Of a DNA stretch of 64,000 bases, positions 35,335-44,706 are shown piece by piece. The stretch is from NCBI RefSeq assembly GCF_034541975.1, contig NZ_JAVYJM010000001.1. One strand, 5' to 3'. The notes below the pieces were generated by a model. That model was not told the origin of the DNA and searched no databases. It saw only the letters and a list, made by a program, of their open reading frames with translations. Origin of the DNA: Dermacoccus abyssi (GTDB lineage Bacteria > Actinomycetota > Actinomycetes > Actinomycetales > Dermatophilaceae). Positions within the stretch are counted from its first letter, which is position 1; the number at the start of each line of letters is the position of its first letter. Made by a program: the position numbers and the translations under genes.

Positions 35335-36864
35335 ATGTCCGACATGCCTTACGTTTCCACGACCCTTTCCCTGGCCAGCGTTCTCGCCGAGCCGGCCCGT
35401 CGAGAGCCGGACGCCATAGCCCTCGTCCAGGGAGAGCAGCGCCTCACGTACGCCGAGACGTGGCAGCGGGCGCGCCGCACGGCAGCACAGCTCGTGGCCG
35501 ACGGCGTGCAGCCCGGCGACCGCGTCGCTCTGCTCGCGCCGAACGTCATCGAGTTCGTCACCTCGTACTACGGAATCCTCGCTGCGGGCGGCGTCGTCGT
35601 TCCCATTCCGACGCTTCTGCAGGGCCGCGAGGCGGCGTATCTCATCGACACCGCCGAGGCGAGCCACCTCATGTACCACCCGGCCGTCGCCGCTGCGGCC
35701 ACCAAGGCTGCCGAGATGACGGGCGTTCCGACCCACGACATCACGACGTACGGCACCGACGCCGAGCCACTCACCACGTTCGTCACGCGCGAGCCGCTCG
35801 ACCCGGCCGTCATCTTCTTCACGAGCGGCACGACCGGACGCCCCAAGGGGGCCATCCTCACCCACCTCAACCTCGTGATGAACGCCACCGTCAGCGCCTT
35901 CGACGGCAACGGCGTGCCGCCCGGCACGATCGCCCTCGGGTGCCTGCCGCTCTTCCACGTCTTCGGCCAGTCGGTCTCGCTCAACGCGGGCTTCCGCCAC
36001 ACCGCGACGCTCGTGCTCCAGCCGCGCTTCGACGCGAGGGAGGCCCTCGAGATCATGAACCGCGAGGGCGTCACGATGATCTGCGCGGTGCCGACGATGT
36101 ACATCCAGCTTCTCGCCGCGGTGGCGGAGAACCCCGACATTCCGGTGCCGCAACTCGAGGACGCCGTCAGTGGCGGCGCCTCCCTGCCGGTCGCCGTGCT
36201 CGAGCGCTTCGAGGCCACCTTCTCGACCAAGATTCACGAGGGTTACGGCCTGAGCGAGACCTCGCCGTCCATCACGTCGAACCAGGAGCAACTCGGCGTC
36301 GAGGCCGGCAGCGTCGGCCACAGCCTGTGGGGCATCGACATCGCCATCGCCGACGTCACCGTGCCCGACCACATCGAGTTCGTGCCCGCCGGGGAGCGCG
36401 GCGAGGTCATCGTCCGCGGCCACGCCGTCTTCGCGGGCTACTGGAACAACGAGGCCGCCACCCGCGAGGTGCTGCAGGACGGCTGGTTCCGCACCGGCGA
36501 CATCGGCATCCAGGACGAGTCGGGGCGCCTGCGCATCGTCGACCGCACGAAGGACCTCGTCATCCGCGGCGGCTACAACGTTTACCCACGCGAGGTCGAG
36601 GAAGCGCTCATGCGCCACGAGGGCGTCGACCAGGTCGCCGTCATCGGAGTGCCGGACGAGCAGTACGGCGAGGAGATCATGGCCGTCATCGTGCCGAGCG
36701 AAGGGGCCCGACTCGACGGCGACGAGATCATCGCCTGGAGCCGCGAGCGCCTCGGATCGCACAAGTACCCGCGCCGCGTCGAGATCGTCGGCGAGCTGCC
36801 GCTCGGGCCGAGCATGAAGGTTCTCAAGCGCGAATTGCGCACCCAGTACTCCACCGGGGAATAG
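35335..36864 (+). CDS. AMP-dependent acyl-CoA ligase (FadD-like)
   Basis: A 509-residue adenylate-forming enzyme. Conserved cores are TSGTTGRPKG (163-172) for ATP binding, EGYGLSETSP, GDIG in WFRTGDIG, the hinge DRTKDLVIRGGYNVYPREVE, and the C-terminal catalytic Lys in GPSMKVLKREL. It activates a carboxylic acid, most likely a fatty acid given its neighbours, to acyl-AMP and then acyl-CoA. It is the first gene of an operon with two SDRs and a MaoC hydratase, and a palindromic operator precedes it. The ATG at 35335 lacks a strong ribosome binding site; a second in-frame ATG lies three codons later. Confidence 0.92.
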   Translation: MSDMPYVSTTLSLASVLAEPARREPDAIALVQGEQRLTYAETWQRARRTAAQLVADGVQPGDRVALLAPNVIEFVTSYYGILAAGGVVVPIPTLLQGREAAYLIDTAEASHLMYHPAVAAAATKAAEMTGVPTHDITTYGTDAEPLTTFVTREPLDPAVIFFTSGTTGRPKGAILTHLNLVMNATVSAFDGNGVPPGTIALGCLPLFHVFGQSVSLNAGFRHTATLVLQPRFDAREALEIMNREGVTMICAVPTMYIQLLAAVAENPDIPVPQLEDAVSGGASLPVAVLERFEATFSTKIHEGYGLSETSPSITSNQEQLGVEAGSVGHSLWGIDIAIADVTVPDHIEFVPAGERGEVIVRGHAVFAGYWNNEAATREVLQDGWFRTGDIGIQDESGRLRIVDRTKDLVIRGGYNVYPREVEEALMRHEGVDQVAVIGVPDEQYGEEIMAVIVPSEGARLDGDEIIAWSRERLGSHKYPRRVEIVGELPLGPSMKVLKRELRTQYSTGE

Positions 36865-36869
36865 AGTTG

Positions 36870-36884
36870 TTGAGCAACGCTCAA
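36870..36884. promoter_or_regulatory. Palindromic operator between ligase and SDR genes, copy 2
   Basis: TTGAGC-AAC-GCTCAA, the same 6-bp half-sites and spacing as at 35244-35268, with extended partial symmetry on both sides. It starts 6 bases after the ligase stop and ends 25 bases before the SDR start, implying an additional regulated promoter or roadblock inside the operon. Confidence 0.65.
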
Positions 36885-36909
36885 TAAGCATCGAGAGGAA
36901 GCATCGCGC

Positions 36910-37668
36910 ATGCCAGTACAGACCCAGCGCTTCGAGGGCAAGGTGGCCATCGTCACCGGAGCGAGCCGCGGCATCGGCCTTGCCATCGCGCAACGCCTCG
37001 TGGACGAGGGCGCCAACGTCATCATCACGGCGCGCGGCCAGGAGGCTCTCGACGCCGCCGTCGCCCAGCTCGGTGACGCCGCGCTGGCGCGCGCGGGCAA
37101 GGCTCAGGACAAGGAGCACCAGGAGGACGTCGTGCGCACCGCGCTCGACACCTGGGGCCGCCTCGACGTGCTCGTCAACAACACGGGCATCAACCCCGTC
37201 TTCGGTGGCCTCATGGACCTCGACGACTCAGCGGCCACGAAGATCTCCGAGGTCAACCTCCTCGCCACGCTGTCCTGGACGCGCACCGCGTGGAACCTGT
37301 GGATGAAGGAGAACGGCGGCTCCGTCGTCAACCTGGCCAGCATCGCCGGCCTGCGCACGGCCCCCGGCATCGCCTACTACGGCGTGACGAAGGCCGGCCT
37401 CATCCACCTCACCGAGGAGCTGGCCGTCGAGCTCGGCCCCACGGTGCGCGTCAACGCCGTGGCCCCCGCCGTCGTCAAGACCGACTTCGCCAAGGCCCTC
37501 TACGAGGGCCGTGAGGACGAGGTCGCCAAGCCGTACCCGCTCAAGCGCCTCGGCCGCCCCGAGGACATCGCCGGCCCCGTCGCCTTCCTCGCCTCCGAGG
37601 ATGCGGCCTGGGTGACGGGCCAGACGCTGCCGATCGACGGTGGCATCACGCTGACCGGCGGCTTCTGA
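36910..37668 (+). CDS. SDR family oxidoreductase
   Basis: A 252-residue classical short-chain dehydrogenase. GASRGIGLA binds NAD(P); the stabilising NNAG motif is NNTG; the catalytic residues are in NLASIAGLRTAPGIAYYGVTK (Ser, Tyr, Lys), and the C-terminus TGQTLPIDGGITLTGGF is typical. It probably reduces or oxidises a hydroxyacyl substrate in the fatty-acid operon. It begins at ATG 36910 after GAGAGGAA. Confidence 0.9.
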   Translation: MPVQTQRFEGKVAIVTGASRGIGLAIAQRLVDEGANVIITARGQEALDAAVAQLGDAALARAGKAQDKEHQEDVVRTALDTWGRLDVLVNNTGINPVFGGLMDLDDSAATKISEVNLLATLSWTRTAWNLWMKENGGSVVNLASIAGLRTAPGIAYYGVTKAGLIHLTEELAVELGPTVRVNAVAPAVVKTDFAKALYEGREDEVAKPYPLKRLGRPEDIAGPVAFLASEDAAWVTGQTLPIDGGITLTGGF

Positions 37669-37709
37669 GCATCCCGAAACCCTCGAACTTCCGACGAAAG
37701 GACACACCC

Positions 37710-38462
37710 ATGACCCAGCGAACCGCCATCGTCACCGGTGCCGCGCGCGGCATCGGCGCCGCCGTCGCCCAGCGTCTCGCCTCCGACGGCTTGCAGGTTG
37801 CCGTCATCGACCTCGACGAGAGCGCGTGCGCCTCGACGGTCGAGGCCATCACGTCCGCTGGCGGCAAGGCCATCGCCGTCGGCGCCGACGTCTCCGACGA
37901 GGAGAGCGTTAAGAAGGCCGTCCAGCGCGTCGCCGACGAGCTCGGTGCCCCCACCGTGCTCATCAACAACGCCGGCATCCTGCGCGACAACCTGCTGTTC
38001 AAGATGAGCGTCGACGACTGGGACATGGTCATGGGCGTTCACCTGCGCGGCAGCTTCCTCATGGCCCGCGAGGCCCAGGCCCACATGACGAAGGAAGGCT
38101 TCGGCCGCATCGTCAACCTGTCGTCGAGCTCGGCGCTCGGCAACCGCGGTCAGGCCAACTACTCGGCCGCCAAGGCCGGTCTGCAGGGCTTCACGAAGAC
38201 CCTCGCCATCGAGCTCGGCAAGTTCGGCGTCACCGTCAACGCCATCGCTCCGGGCTTCATCGCCACGGACATGACGGCGGCCACCGCCGAGCGTGTCGGC
38301 GTGCCGTTCGACGACTTCATGAAGGGCGCGGCGGACGCCACGGCCGTCAAGAAGGTGGGCCGCCCCGAGGACATCGCCAACGCGGCGTCGTTCTTCTGCG
38401 ACGAGCGCTCTGGGTACGTCTCCGGCCAGGTGCTCTACGTCGCCGGCGGACCCCTGAACTGA
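37710..38462 (+). CDS. fabG: 3-oxoacyl-ACP reductase-type SDR
   Basis: A 250-residue SDR close to FabG. GAARGIGAA, NNAGILRDN, the catalytic LSSSSALGNRGQANYSAAK, and PGFIATDMT are all present. NNAGILRDN and NRGQANYSAAK are the FabG-diagnostic forms. It would catalyse NADPH-dependent reduction of 3-oxoacyl thioesters, or the reverse reaction with CoA substrates. It follows the previous SDR by 41 bases with GAAAGGAC before the ATG. Confidence 0.9.
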   Translation: MTQRTAIVTGAARGIGAAVAQRLASDGLQVAVIDLDESACASTVEAITSAGGKAIAVGADVSDEESVKKAVQRVADELGAPTVLINNAGILRDNLLFKMSVDDWDMVMGVHLRGSFLMAREAQAHMTKEGFGRIVNLSSSSALGNRGQANYSAAKAGLQGFTKTLAIELGKFGVTVNAIAPGFIATDMTAATAERVGVPFDDFMKGAADATAVKKVGRPEDIANAASFFCDERSGYVSGQVLYVAGGPLN

Positions 38463-38473
38463 AGGAGGAGCTC

Positions 38474-38926
38474 ATGCGTACGTTCAACGGACTCGAGGAA
38501 CTCAAGGCCGCCGTCGGCGAGGAACTCGGCTCGAGCGAGTGGCACGAGGTCACCCAGACGATGGTCGACCAGTTCGCCGAGGCGACGGGCGACCATCAGT
38601 GGATCCACGTCGACCCGGAGAAGGCGAAGGCCGGCCCGTTCGGCACGACGATCGCTCACGGCTACCTCACGCTGAGCCTCGTGCCGATGCTGGCTGCCGA
38701 GATCTGGTCGATCGAGAACATCTCGATGGCCGTCAACTACGGCTCGAACAAGGTGCGTTTCACGCAGCCGGTTCCCGTCGGCTCGCGCGTGCGCGGCACC
38801 GCGGTGCTCGACGAGGTCAAGGAGTCGCCCAAGGGCGCCCAGGTGGCCATGACGTTCACCGTCGAGATCGAGGGCGAGGAGCGCCCGGCCTGTGTCGCAC
38901 AGACGCTGTCGGTCATCGTGCCCTGA
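38474..38926 (+). CDS. MaoC family (R)-specific enoyl-CoA hydratase
   Basis: A 150-residue single hot-dog protein. The catalytic motif is ATGDHQWIHVDPEKAK with D40 and H45, followed by AHGYLTLSL. This single-domain type (similar to NodN and to Rv0130 of M. tuberculosis) acts as a homodimer on (R)-3-hydroxyacyl-CoA or crotonyl-type enoyl-CoA. It starts 11 bases after fabG with GGAGGAG as binding site and is the last gene before a terminator. Confidence 0.92.
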   Translation: MRTFNGLEELKAAVGEELGSSEWHEVTQTMVDQFAEATGDHQWIHVDPEKAKAGPFGTTIAHGYLTLSLVPMLAAEIWSIENISMAVNYGSNKVRFTQPVPVGSRVRGTAVLDEVKESPKGAQVAMTFTVEIEGEERPACVAQTLSVIVP

Positions 38927-38944
38927 CGCGCGTCGCCGCTGACG

Positions 38945-38985
38945 CGAGGCCCGACCCGGAGTCCCTGCTCCGCGGTCGGGCCTCG
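38945..38985 (+). terminator. Terminator of the fatty-acid operon
   Basis: A 12-bp stem (38945-38956 with 38974-38985) extended by 5 further pairs with one bulge; TTCGTCTT follows on the plus strand. It lies between convergent maoC and pepN. Confidence 0.8.
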
Positions 38986-39023
38986 TTCGTCTTCCCCCGT
39001 CCTGTCCGGAAATGAACCGCCCG

Positions 39024-41540
39024 TCAGCGGGCGAAGACGGCGCGGGAGGCGATGACCTCGCGCATCGTGGCGTGCGCATCGACAACCGAGCGGCGCACCG
39101 ACGCCGGGAGCTGCTGATCGAGCATCCGGCGCACCTCGACGTCGAGCTCCTCGCTCGCGAGGGCGGCGGGGAACGCGAGCGAGGCGACGCGGGCGAGGGC
39201 GTCCTCCCCCACCCACTCCCGCATGCGCGGGATGTCGCTGACGTAGCGCTCCACGTACGGCGCGAGAGTGGCCTCGTCGTCGGCCGACCAGAAACCGGAG
39301 GCGAGCGCGTTCATCTCGTAGTTGCTGTGAGCCGGCGAATCCTCGCTCGGCGCTGCCGTGAGCTCCTCCCAGGCCCACACCTTCGTCGCGGCGTCCGGGA
39401 ACGACGCGCGAGCTGTGAGGTAGCCCAGGCGGCCGGACATCGTGTTGTCGGCGGCGAGCGCCTCGTCGAGATCGTCGATCGTGACGGCGTCGAGCTGCGC
39501 GAGGCGGCGCGCCACCCGCCAACGGAACGGAGTGTCACCGTCGAGCCCGGCGGGCAGGCCTTCTCCCCGGAACCACGGCGTGAGGCGCCCGGCGTCACCC
39601 GTACCGGCCAACAGGCGCGCGCCCGCGAGGGTGCGCGGGTCGTGTTCACCGTCGGCCTCGGCCAGCATGCGCTCGGCAAGGTCCGCGAGCCCGACGAGCG
39701 CAGCCGGACGCTCGGACCACGGCAGGAAACGACCGACGACTGCGCCCAGAGCGAGCGAGGTGGCGACGTCGAGCACGGGCATCTGCGTCTCGGCCGGAAG
39801 CGCGGCCTCGGCTATCGCGAGGATCTGCTCGGGCGCCACCTCGGCGCGGGCCAGGCCGTGCGCGAGCGCCGTCCAGATCATGGCGCGCGTCGTCGCGTCG
39901 TCGATTCCCGGTAGCGCCCCCGCCATGGCCTCGAGGCTCGCGTCGTCGAACGCCACACCCGCCCACGTGAGGTCACCCGCGTTCGGCACGACGAGTGCAA
40001 CGCTCTCGCCTCCCGTCGCAGCGGCGATGTTCGGCAGCTTCACGCGCCCGCTCACGCCGTGCAGATCGTCGGCGGCCACCTCGGCGCCCGCCTGGTCGTA
40101 GGCGGCGACGCGCACCGTGTGAACACGCGTCGCAGGGCGATCCGGGTCGGGCGTGATGACGAGTCGGGGGCTCGCGGTCTCGCCCACGTTGTCGCCGTCA
40201 TGCTCGATCCGCAACGTGTCCATTCCGGCCGTCTCGAGCCACGCCTGCGCCCATTCGGTGAGGTCGCGTCCCGCCGCCTGCGAGAGTGCCTCGAGGAAGT
40301 CCGCGAGGGTGGCGTTCGCGAAGGCGTGACGCTCGAGGTGGGCGCGCACCCCGGCGACGAACGCGTCGTCCCCGATGTGGTGGATGAGCTGACGCAGAAC
40401 GGCCGAGCCCTTGGCGTAGGAGATGCCGTCGAAGTTCTGCAGGGCCGTGTCCGTGTCGTCGGCGGGTGCCCCCGCGACGGGGTGCGTGGACGGCGAGCGC
40501 TCCGCCGCGTATCCCCAGGCCTTGCGGGAGGCTGCGACGTCGACCCAGGCGTCGTCGAACTCGGTGGCGGCCTCGAGCGTCCGGTTCGCCATGTACTCGG
40601 CGAAGGATTCGTTGAGCCACAGGTCGTCCCACCACTGCATCGTGACGAGATCGCCGAACCACATGTGCGCCATCTCGTGGCTGATCGTGTTGGCGCGCAC
40701 GAGATGCTCGGTGCGCCCGGCCGCCCCGGTGAAGACGAGCTGGTCGCGGAACGTGACGCAGCCGGGGTTCTCCATGGCGCCCGCGTTGAACTCGGGCACG
40801 AACACCTGGTGGTACTCCCCGAACGGGTACCGGATGCCGAAGAGCGAGTGGTAGTGGTCGAACGACTGCTTCGTCACCGTGAGCATCTCGGGCGCCTGCG
40901 CTTCGAGGTGGTCTCGCAGCGACGCGCGGGCGTGGATGCCGAGGCGGATGCCGTCGTGCTCGTCGGTCACCGTGGCGAAGGGGCCGGCACAGACGGTGAC
41001 GAAGTAGGTGGCCAGTGGCTTCGTCGTCTCGGCACGCCAGAGCCCGGGTTCGACCTCACGCATCGCTCCGTTCGCCACGACGCTCCAGCCGCCGGGGGCG
41101 CGCACCGTGACGTCGTAGGGCGCCTTGAGGTCGGGCTGGTCGAAACACGCGTAGACGCGCGGCGCAGCATCCATGAAGAGGTGACCGTAGACATAGGCCT
41201 CGCCGTCCGCCGGGTCCTCGGCACGGTGCAGCCCCTGGCCGTCGCGGCCGTAGCGCATCGTAGCGGTGACGACGAGTTCGTTGTGCTCGGCTAGATCCGT
41301 CAGGTGCAGACGGCGTCCCTCGAGGGCCGACGCGGGCAGCTTGCGGCCGTTGAGCATCGCCGACTCGAGGCTCACCGGGTCGAGGTCGGCAAACGTCGAG
41401 GCACCGTTCTGCGCCGTGAACGTCAGCCGCGTCGTCGAGGCGAACTCTCGTGGGCCCCGGTCGAGATCCAGCTCGATGTCGTAGTGCTCGGGGCGAACGA
41501 TCTGCGAGCGCTCGCGGGCTTCGTCACGGGTCAGCGTCAT
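39024..41540 (-). CDS. pepN: Aminopeptidase N (M1 family)
   Basis: An 838-residue zinc aminopeptidase that removes N-terminal residues from peptides in the cytosol. The exopeptidase motif GAMEN is at 254-258, and the zinc site H288-E289-xx-H292 with E311 in HEMAHMWFGD ... NESFAEYM. The C-terminal ~390 residues match the ERAP1-like helical domain of the actinobacterial type (WFRGEGLPAGLDGDTPFRWR). No signal peptide. Starts at ATG 41540. Confidence 0.96.
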   Translation of the reverse strand: MTLTRDEARERSQIVRPEHYDIELDLDRGPREFASTTRLTFTAQNGASTFADLDPVSLESAMLNGRKLPASALEGRRLHLTDLAEHNELVVTATMRYGRDGQGLHRAEDPADGEAYVYGHLFMDAAPRVYACFDQPDLKAPYDVTVRAPGGWSVVANGAMREVEPGLWRAETTKPLATYFVTVCAGPFATVTDEHDGIRLGIHARASLRDHLEAQAPEMLTVTKQSFDHYHSLFGIRYPFGEYHQVFVPEFNAGAMENPGCVTFRDQLVFTGAAGRTEHLVRANTISHEMAHMWFGDLVTMQWWDDLWLNESFAEYMANRTLEAATEFDDAWVDVAASRKAWGYAAERSPSTHPVAGAPADDTDTALQNFDGISYAKGSAVLRQLIHHIGDDAFVAGVRAHLERHAFANATLADFLEALSQAAGRDLTEWAQAWLETAGMDTLRIEHDGDNVGETASPRLVITPDPDRPATRVHTVRVAAYDQAGAEVAADDLHGVSGRVKLPNIAAATGGESVALVVPNAGDLTWAGVAFDDASLEAMAGALPGIDDATTRAMIWTALAHGLARAEVAPEQILAIAEAALPAETQMPVLDVATSLALGAVVGRFLPWSERPAALVGLADLAERMLAEADGEHDPRTLAGARLLAGTGDAGRLTPWFRGEGLPAGLDGDTPFRWRVARRLAQLDAVTIDDLDEALAADNTMSGRLGYLTARASFPDAATKVWAWEELTAAPSEDSPAHSNYEMNALASGFWSADDEATLAPYVERYVSDIPRMREWVGEDALARVASLAFPAALASEELDVEVRRMLDQQLPASVRRSVVDAHATMREVIASRAVFAR

Positions 41541-41641
41541 GGGCTCATCCTGCCACCGCGACCGAGTCGTTGAGGGGAGCGCGAACGCGTCGCGACACGC
41601 CGAAAGCGGAACGCCTCACGGGCTGGCTCCTCGAACGTTCC

Positions 41642-42109
41642 TTACGACGTGAGCGTGACGCGCATCGCGGGGAAGGCCACCTCGGTGAAGCCGGCGCGCT
41701 CGTACAAGACGCGGCCCGCCTCGGTGGCCATGAGTTCGGCCCGACCCACACCCGTTCCTCTGGTCCACGCCAGCACCGCGTCGAAGGCCTGACGCCCGAA
41801 GCCGCGCCCGCGGTGGTCGGCAAAGGTACACACATTGCTGATGAGAACGTCGCGGCCGTGCGGAACCGCCGGTGAAGGCGCCGCGTCACGGACGGCCCCG
41901 ACGGCACCTGCCACGACCTCGCCGTCGGCTTCCACGACGAAGAACCCGTGGTCAGGGCTGTCCAGGCGTTCGCCGAACCAGCGTCGGGCCTCTGGCTGCC
42001 AGGCGCGGGTGCCCTCGGCGCCCATGGCGGTGAACATCTCCGCTCGAAGCGCCACCAACGCGTCAACATCCCGACGCTCCGCGCGCCGGGCCGTTCCTTC
42101 GCCGCTCAT
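41642..42109 (-). CDS. GNAT family N-acetyltransferase
   Basis: A 155-residue acetyltransferase. The acetyl-CoA pyrophosphate-binding loop RGRGFGRQAFDAVL is clear, as are the beta4 strand (ISNVCTFADH) and the late VLYERAGFTEV. The acceptor cannot be inferred. The start at ATG 42109 gives a normal family N-terminus (TARRAERRDVDALVALR); a longer frame overlaps htpX and is arginine-rich. Confidence 0.88.
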   Translation of the reverse strand: MSGEGTARRAERRDVDALVALRAEMFTAMGAEGTRAWQPEARRWFGERLDSPDHGFFVVEADGEVVAGAVGAVRDAAPSPAVPHGRDVLISNVCTFADHRGRGFGRQAFDAVLAWTRGTGVGRAELMATEAGRVLYERAGFTEVAFPAMRVTLTS

Positions 42110-42140
42110 GCGATCACAGTATCGAGGCAGCGCTCGACGC

Positions 42141-43052
42141 TCAGCCCTGGTGCGGACCGGGCCGGTAGGGCCCGTCGAACCGCTGGGGCATCCGGATGCG
42201 CTGGCCGGCCATCTGCTCGAGGCGCTCGATGCGGTCGGCCGTCTTCGGGTGCGTGGAAAACATGCGCGAGATGTCCTGCGCACGGAACGGGTTGGCGATG
42301 AACGCGTGGCTCGCGTTCTGCAGCTGCGGCGTCGGCGCGAGCGGGGCCGAGGCGACTCCCGCTTCGAGCTTGGCGAGCGCCGAGGCGAGCGCGAGCGGGT
42401 CGCCCGTCAGCTTGGAACCGTCCTCGTCGGCGTCGAACTCACGCGTGCGGCTGATGGCCATCTGGATGACCGACGCTGCGAGCGGCGCGAGGAACGCCAT
42501 GAAGAGCATGACGATGGGGTTCGGGCGGTTCTCGCTGCTCGAGCCGCCGCCGAAGAACATCATCATCTGCGCGACGCTCGTGATGAGGCCGGCGAGGGCT
42601 CCGGCGACGGACGATGTGAGGATGTCGCGGTTGTAGACGTGCATGAGCTCGTGGCCCAGCACACCACGCAGTTCACGCTCGTCGAGCAGGCCGAGGATGC
42701 CCTCGGTGCAGCAGACCTTCGCGTTGTTCGGGTTGCGGCCCGTGGCAAACGCGTTAGGTGCCTGCGTCGGCGAGATGTACAGCTCGGGCATCGGCTTGCC
42801 GGCCTTCGTCGACAGCTCGCGCACGATGCGGTACATCGCGGGCGCCTGCGTCTCGCTCACCGGGTAGGCCTGCATCGCGCGGATGGCAAGCTTGCCGGAG
42901 TTCCAGTACGCGTAGAAGTTCATCGCGAGACCGATGACGGCGAACACACCGATGTAGCGGCCGTTGCCGATCACCGCGCCGAGGCCGAGCAGCAGAGCCC
43001 AGATGAGCCCGAACAGCGCGGCCGTCTTCAGCCCGTTGAAATGCCTGTGCAT
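42141..43052 (-). CDS. htpX: Membrane zinc metalloprotease HtpX (M48B)
   Basis: A 303-residue inner-membrane protease for damaged membrane proteins. It has two N-terminal spans (about 10-50), the catalytic HELMH (H134, E135, H138), two further spans around 145-205, and the third zinc ligand in TREFDADEDG. The CTEGILGLLDERELRGVLGH block is diagnostic. It starts at ATG 43052 and faces the 3' end of the nuo operon on the same strand, with a terminator candidate between. Confidence 0.95.
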   Translation of the reverse strand: MHRHFNGLKTAALFGLIWALLLGLGAVIGNGRYIGVFAVIGLAMNFYAYWNSGKLAIRAMQAYPVSETQAPAMYRIVRELSTKAGKPMPELYISPTQAPNAFATGRNPNNAKVCCTEGILGLLDERELRGVLGHELMHVYNRDILTSSVAGALAGLITSVAQMMMFFGGGSSSENRPNPIVMLFMAFLAPLAASVIQMAISRTREFDADEDGSKLTGDPLALASALAKLEAGVASAPLAPTPQLQNASHAFIANPFRAQDISRMFSTHPKTADRIERLEQMAGQRIRMPQRFDGPYRPGPHQG

Positions 43053-43114
43053 GTCCGGTTCAACGAAGGCTCGGGTGCGGATGTTCCGGCGCGGTCGGCC
43101 CCAGATGTGAACTC

Positions 43115-43154
43115 TGGCCCGATCTGTGACCGGCGCAGGTCACAGACCGAGCCA
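43115..43154 (-). terminator. Hairpin after nuoN
   Basis: A 9-bp stem (43123-43131 with 43138-43146) and outer TGGC/GCCA pairs (43115-43118 with 43151-43154) separated by a symmetric internal loop, about 30 bases after the nuoN stop. Probable end of the nuo transcript. Confidence 0.55.
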
Positions 43155-43182
43155 AAGATCACAGCCTGTGCGGCGGAGCGCG

Positions 43183-44706
43183 TCAGAAGAGGGCGAGGAG
43201 GACGTTCGGCGCGAGGCTCGTCGTCACGACGGCGAGCGAGACGAGCGCGGCGAGCACGCCGTAGACCTTCTTGGGGCGCGGCAAGGGCGTGAGTTCGGGT
43301 TCGTTGCCCGACAGCGCCGCCACAGCGGCTGCCTCCTCGGAGACGTCGTCGTTCTCGGGCGCGGGGGTGGCGACGGGCGCGAACATCGCGGCGATCCAGC
43401 GCAGGTACACCGCCACGCCGAGCACGGCGTTGAGCAGAGCGATGACGACGAGCCACCACACTCCCCCGGCGACGACCGGCTTGAGCGCCACGATCTTCGC
43501 AACGACGCCGATGATGCTCGGCGGCAGCCCGGCCAGGGCGAGAAGGCCGAGCGCGAGCGTCGCGGCCATCATCGGGTGGGTGCGGAACAGGCCGCGCAGG
43601 TCACCGATCGTCGTCTCGTGCTCGCGCGAACGGGCGTCCTCGAGGGCCGCCAGGACGACGAAGACAGCGAGCGTTCCGATCGTGTAGAGCGCGAGGTAGG
43701 CGGCGGCCGCGGTGACGGAACCACCGGCGACGACCGTCATCGGCAGCACGACCCAGCCGGCCTGCGCCACCGTCGACCACGCCATGAAGCGCAGCGCGCC
43801 GTCCTGACGCCAAGCCATGACGTTGCCGACCGTCATCGACAGGGCCGCGACGACGGCGAGCGCCGTGAGCGCGGACGAGCCGAGCGACGACGCGGCACGC
43901 AGCACGACGAGCATGCCGCCGAGAGCACCGACCTTGGACGTCGTGGCAAGGAAAGCCGCGACCCAGGAGCCCGAGCCCTCGAACGCCTCCGGCGTCCACG
44001 CGTGGAACGGAGCGAGGGAGAGTTTGAAGCCGACACCCGCGATGACGAGCATCATCGCGAGGACGACGAGGGGCTTGCGGGCCGGGTCGGCGAAGGCGTC
44101 GAGCACCTGGTCGCCGGTCATCGACGCCGTCCCCGTGGCCGCGAACCACACGGCCGCGCCGAGGGCGAGGACGGCGAACGAGACGAGGGCCGTCACGAGC
44201 AAGGTGAGGGCGCCGTGAGCGGCCTGCCGGCCCCCACGCAGAGCGACGAGCGCGACGCTGGGAATCGTGGCGAGCTCGATGAGCACGAGCCAGGAGCCGA
44301 GATCACGGGCCGCAACGACGCCGACGCAGCCGGCCGTCGCGGCGAGCACGAGCATCGCCCGCACCGCGGGGTGGCCCTTCGTGCCGGGCACGTCGCTGGT
44401 CTTCTCGGCGAGGGCGAGCACCGCGACCACCGCCGCGGAGGCGAGCGCCAGGCCCTGCAGACCGACGCCGGTCTGGTCGGCCTGCCAGTAGCAGCCGCCC
44501 GAGGCGTCGCACAGGCTCGTGCCGTGACCGCCGGTCACGGCACCGACGATAAGTGCGCCGAGGCCGCCGAGACACGCCAGGACGGCGAGCACCCACGGGA
44601 GGCGGGCTCGCCCGGGCAGAACGACGTCGACGAGGAGCACGAGAAGGGCACCCACCATCGGCACGACGGCGGGAGCGAGTGCGAGGGCGTCGAAGGAAAT
44701 CTTCAC
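43183..44706 (-). CDS. nuoN: NADH-quinone oxidoreductase subunit N
   Basis: A 507-residue antiporter-like proton-pumping subunit with about 14 spans. Key charged residues are visible: the Glu in LIELATIPSV, the Lys in GFKLSLAPFHAWTPEAFEG and a later Lys in LATTSKVG. A cytosolic tail loop (PAPENDDVSEEAAAVAALSG) is inserted near the C-terminus. It starts at GTG 44706, overlapping the nuoM stop by four bases. It is the last gene of the operon. Confidence 0.95.
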   Translation of the reverse strand: MKISFDALALAPAVVPMVGALLVLLVDVVLPGRARLPWVLAVLACLGGLGALIVGAVTGGHGTSLCDASGGCYWQADQTGVGLQGLALASAAVVAVLALAEKTSDVPGTKGHPAVRAMLVLAATAGCVGVVAARDLGSWLVLIELATIPSVALVALRGGRQAAHGALTLLVTALVSFAVLALGAAVWFAATGTASMTGDQVLDAFADPARKPLVVLAMMLVIAGVGFKLSLAPFHAWTPEAFEGSGSWVAAFLATTSKVGALGGMLVVLRAASSLGSSALTALAVVAALSMTVGNVMAWRQDGALRFMAWSTVAQAGWVVLPMTVVAGGSVTAAAAYLALYTIGTLAVFVVLAALEDARSREHETTIGDLRGLFRTHPMMAATLALGLLALAGLPPSIIGVVAKIVALKPVVAGGVWWLVVIALLNAVLGVAVYLRWIAAMFAPVATPAPENDDVSEEAAAVAALSGNEPELTPLPRPKKVYGVLAALVSLAVVTTSLAPNVLLALF

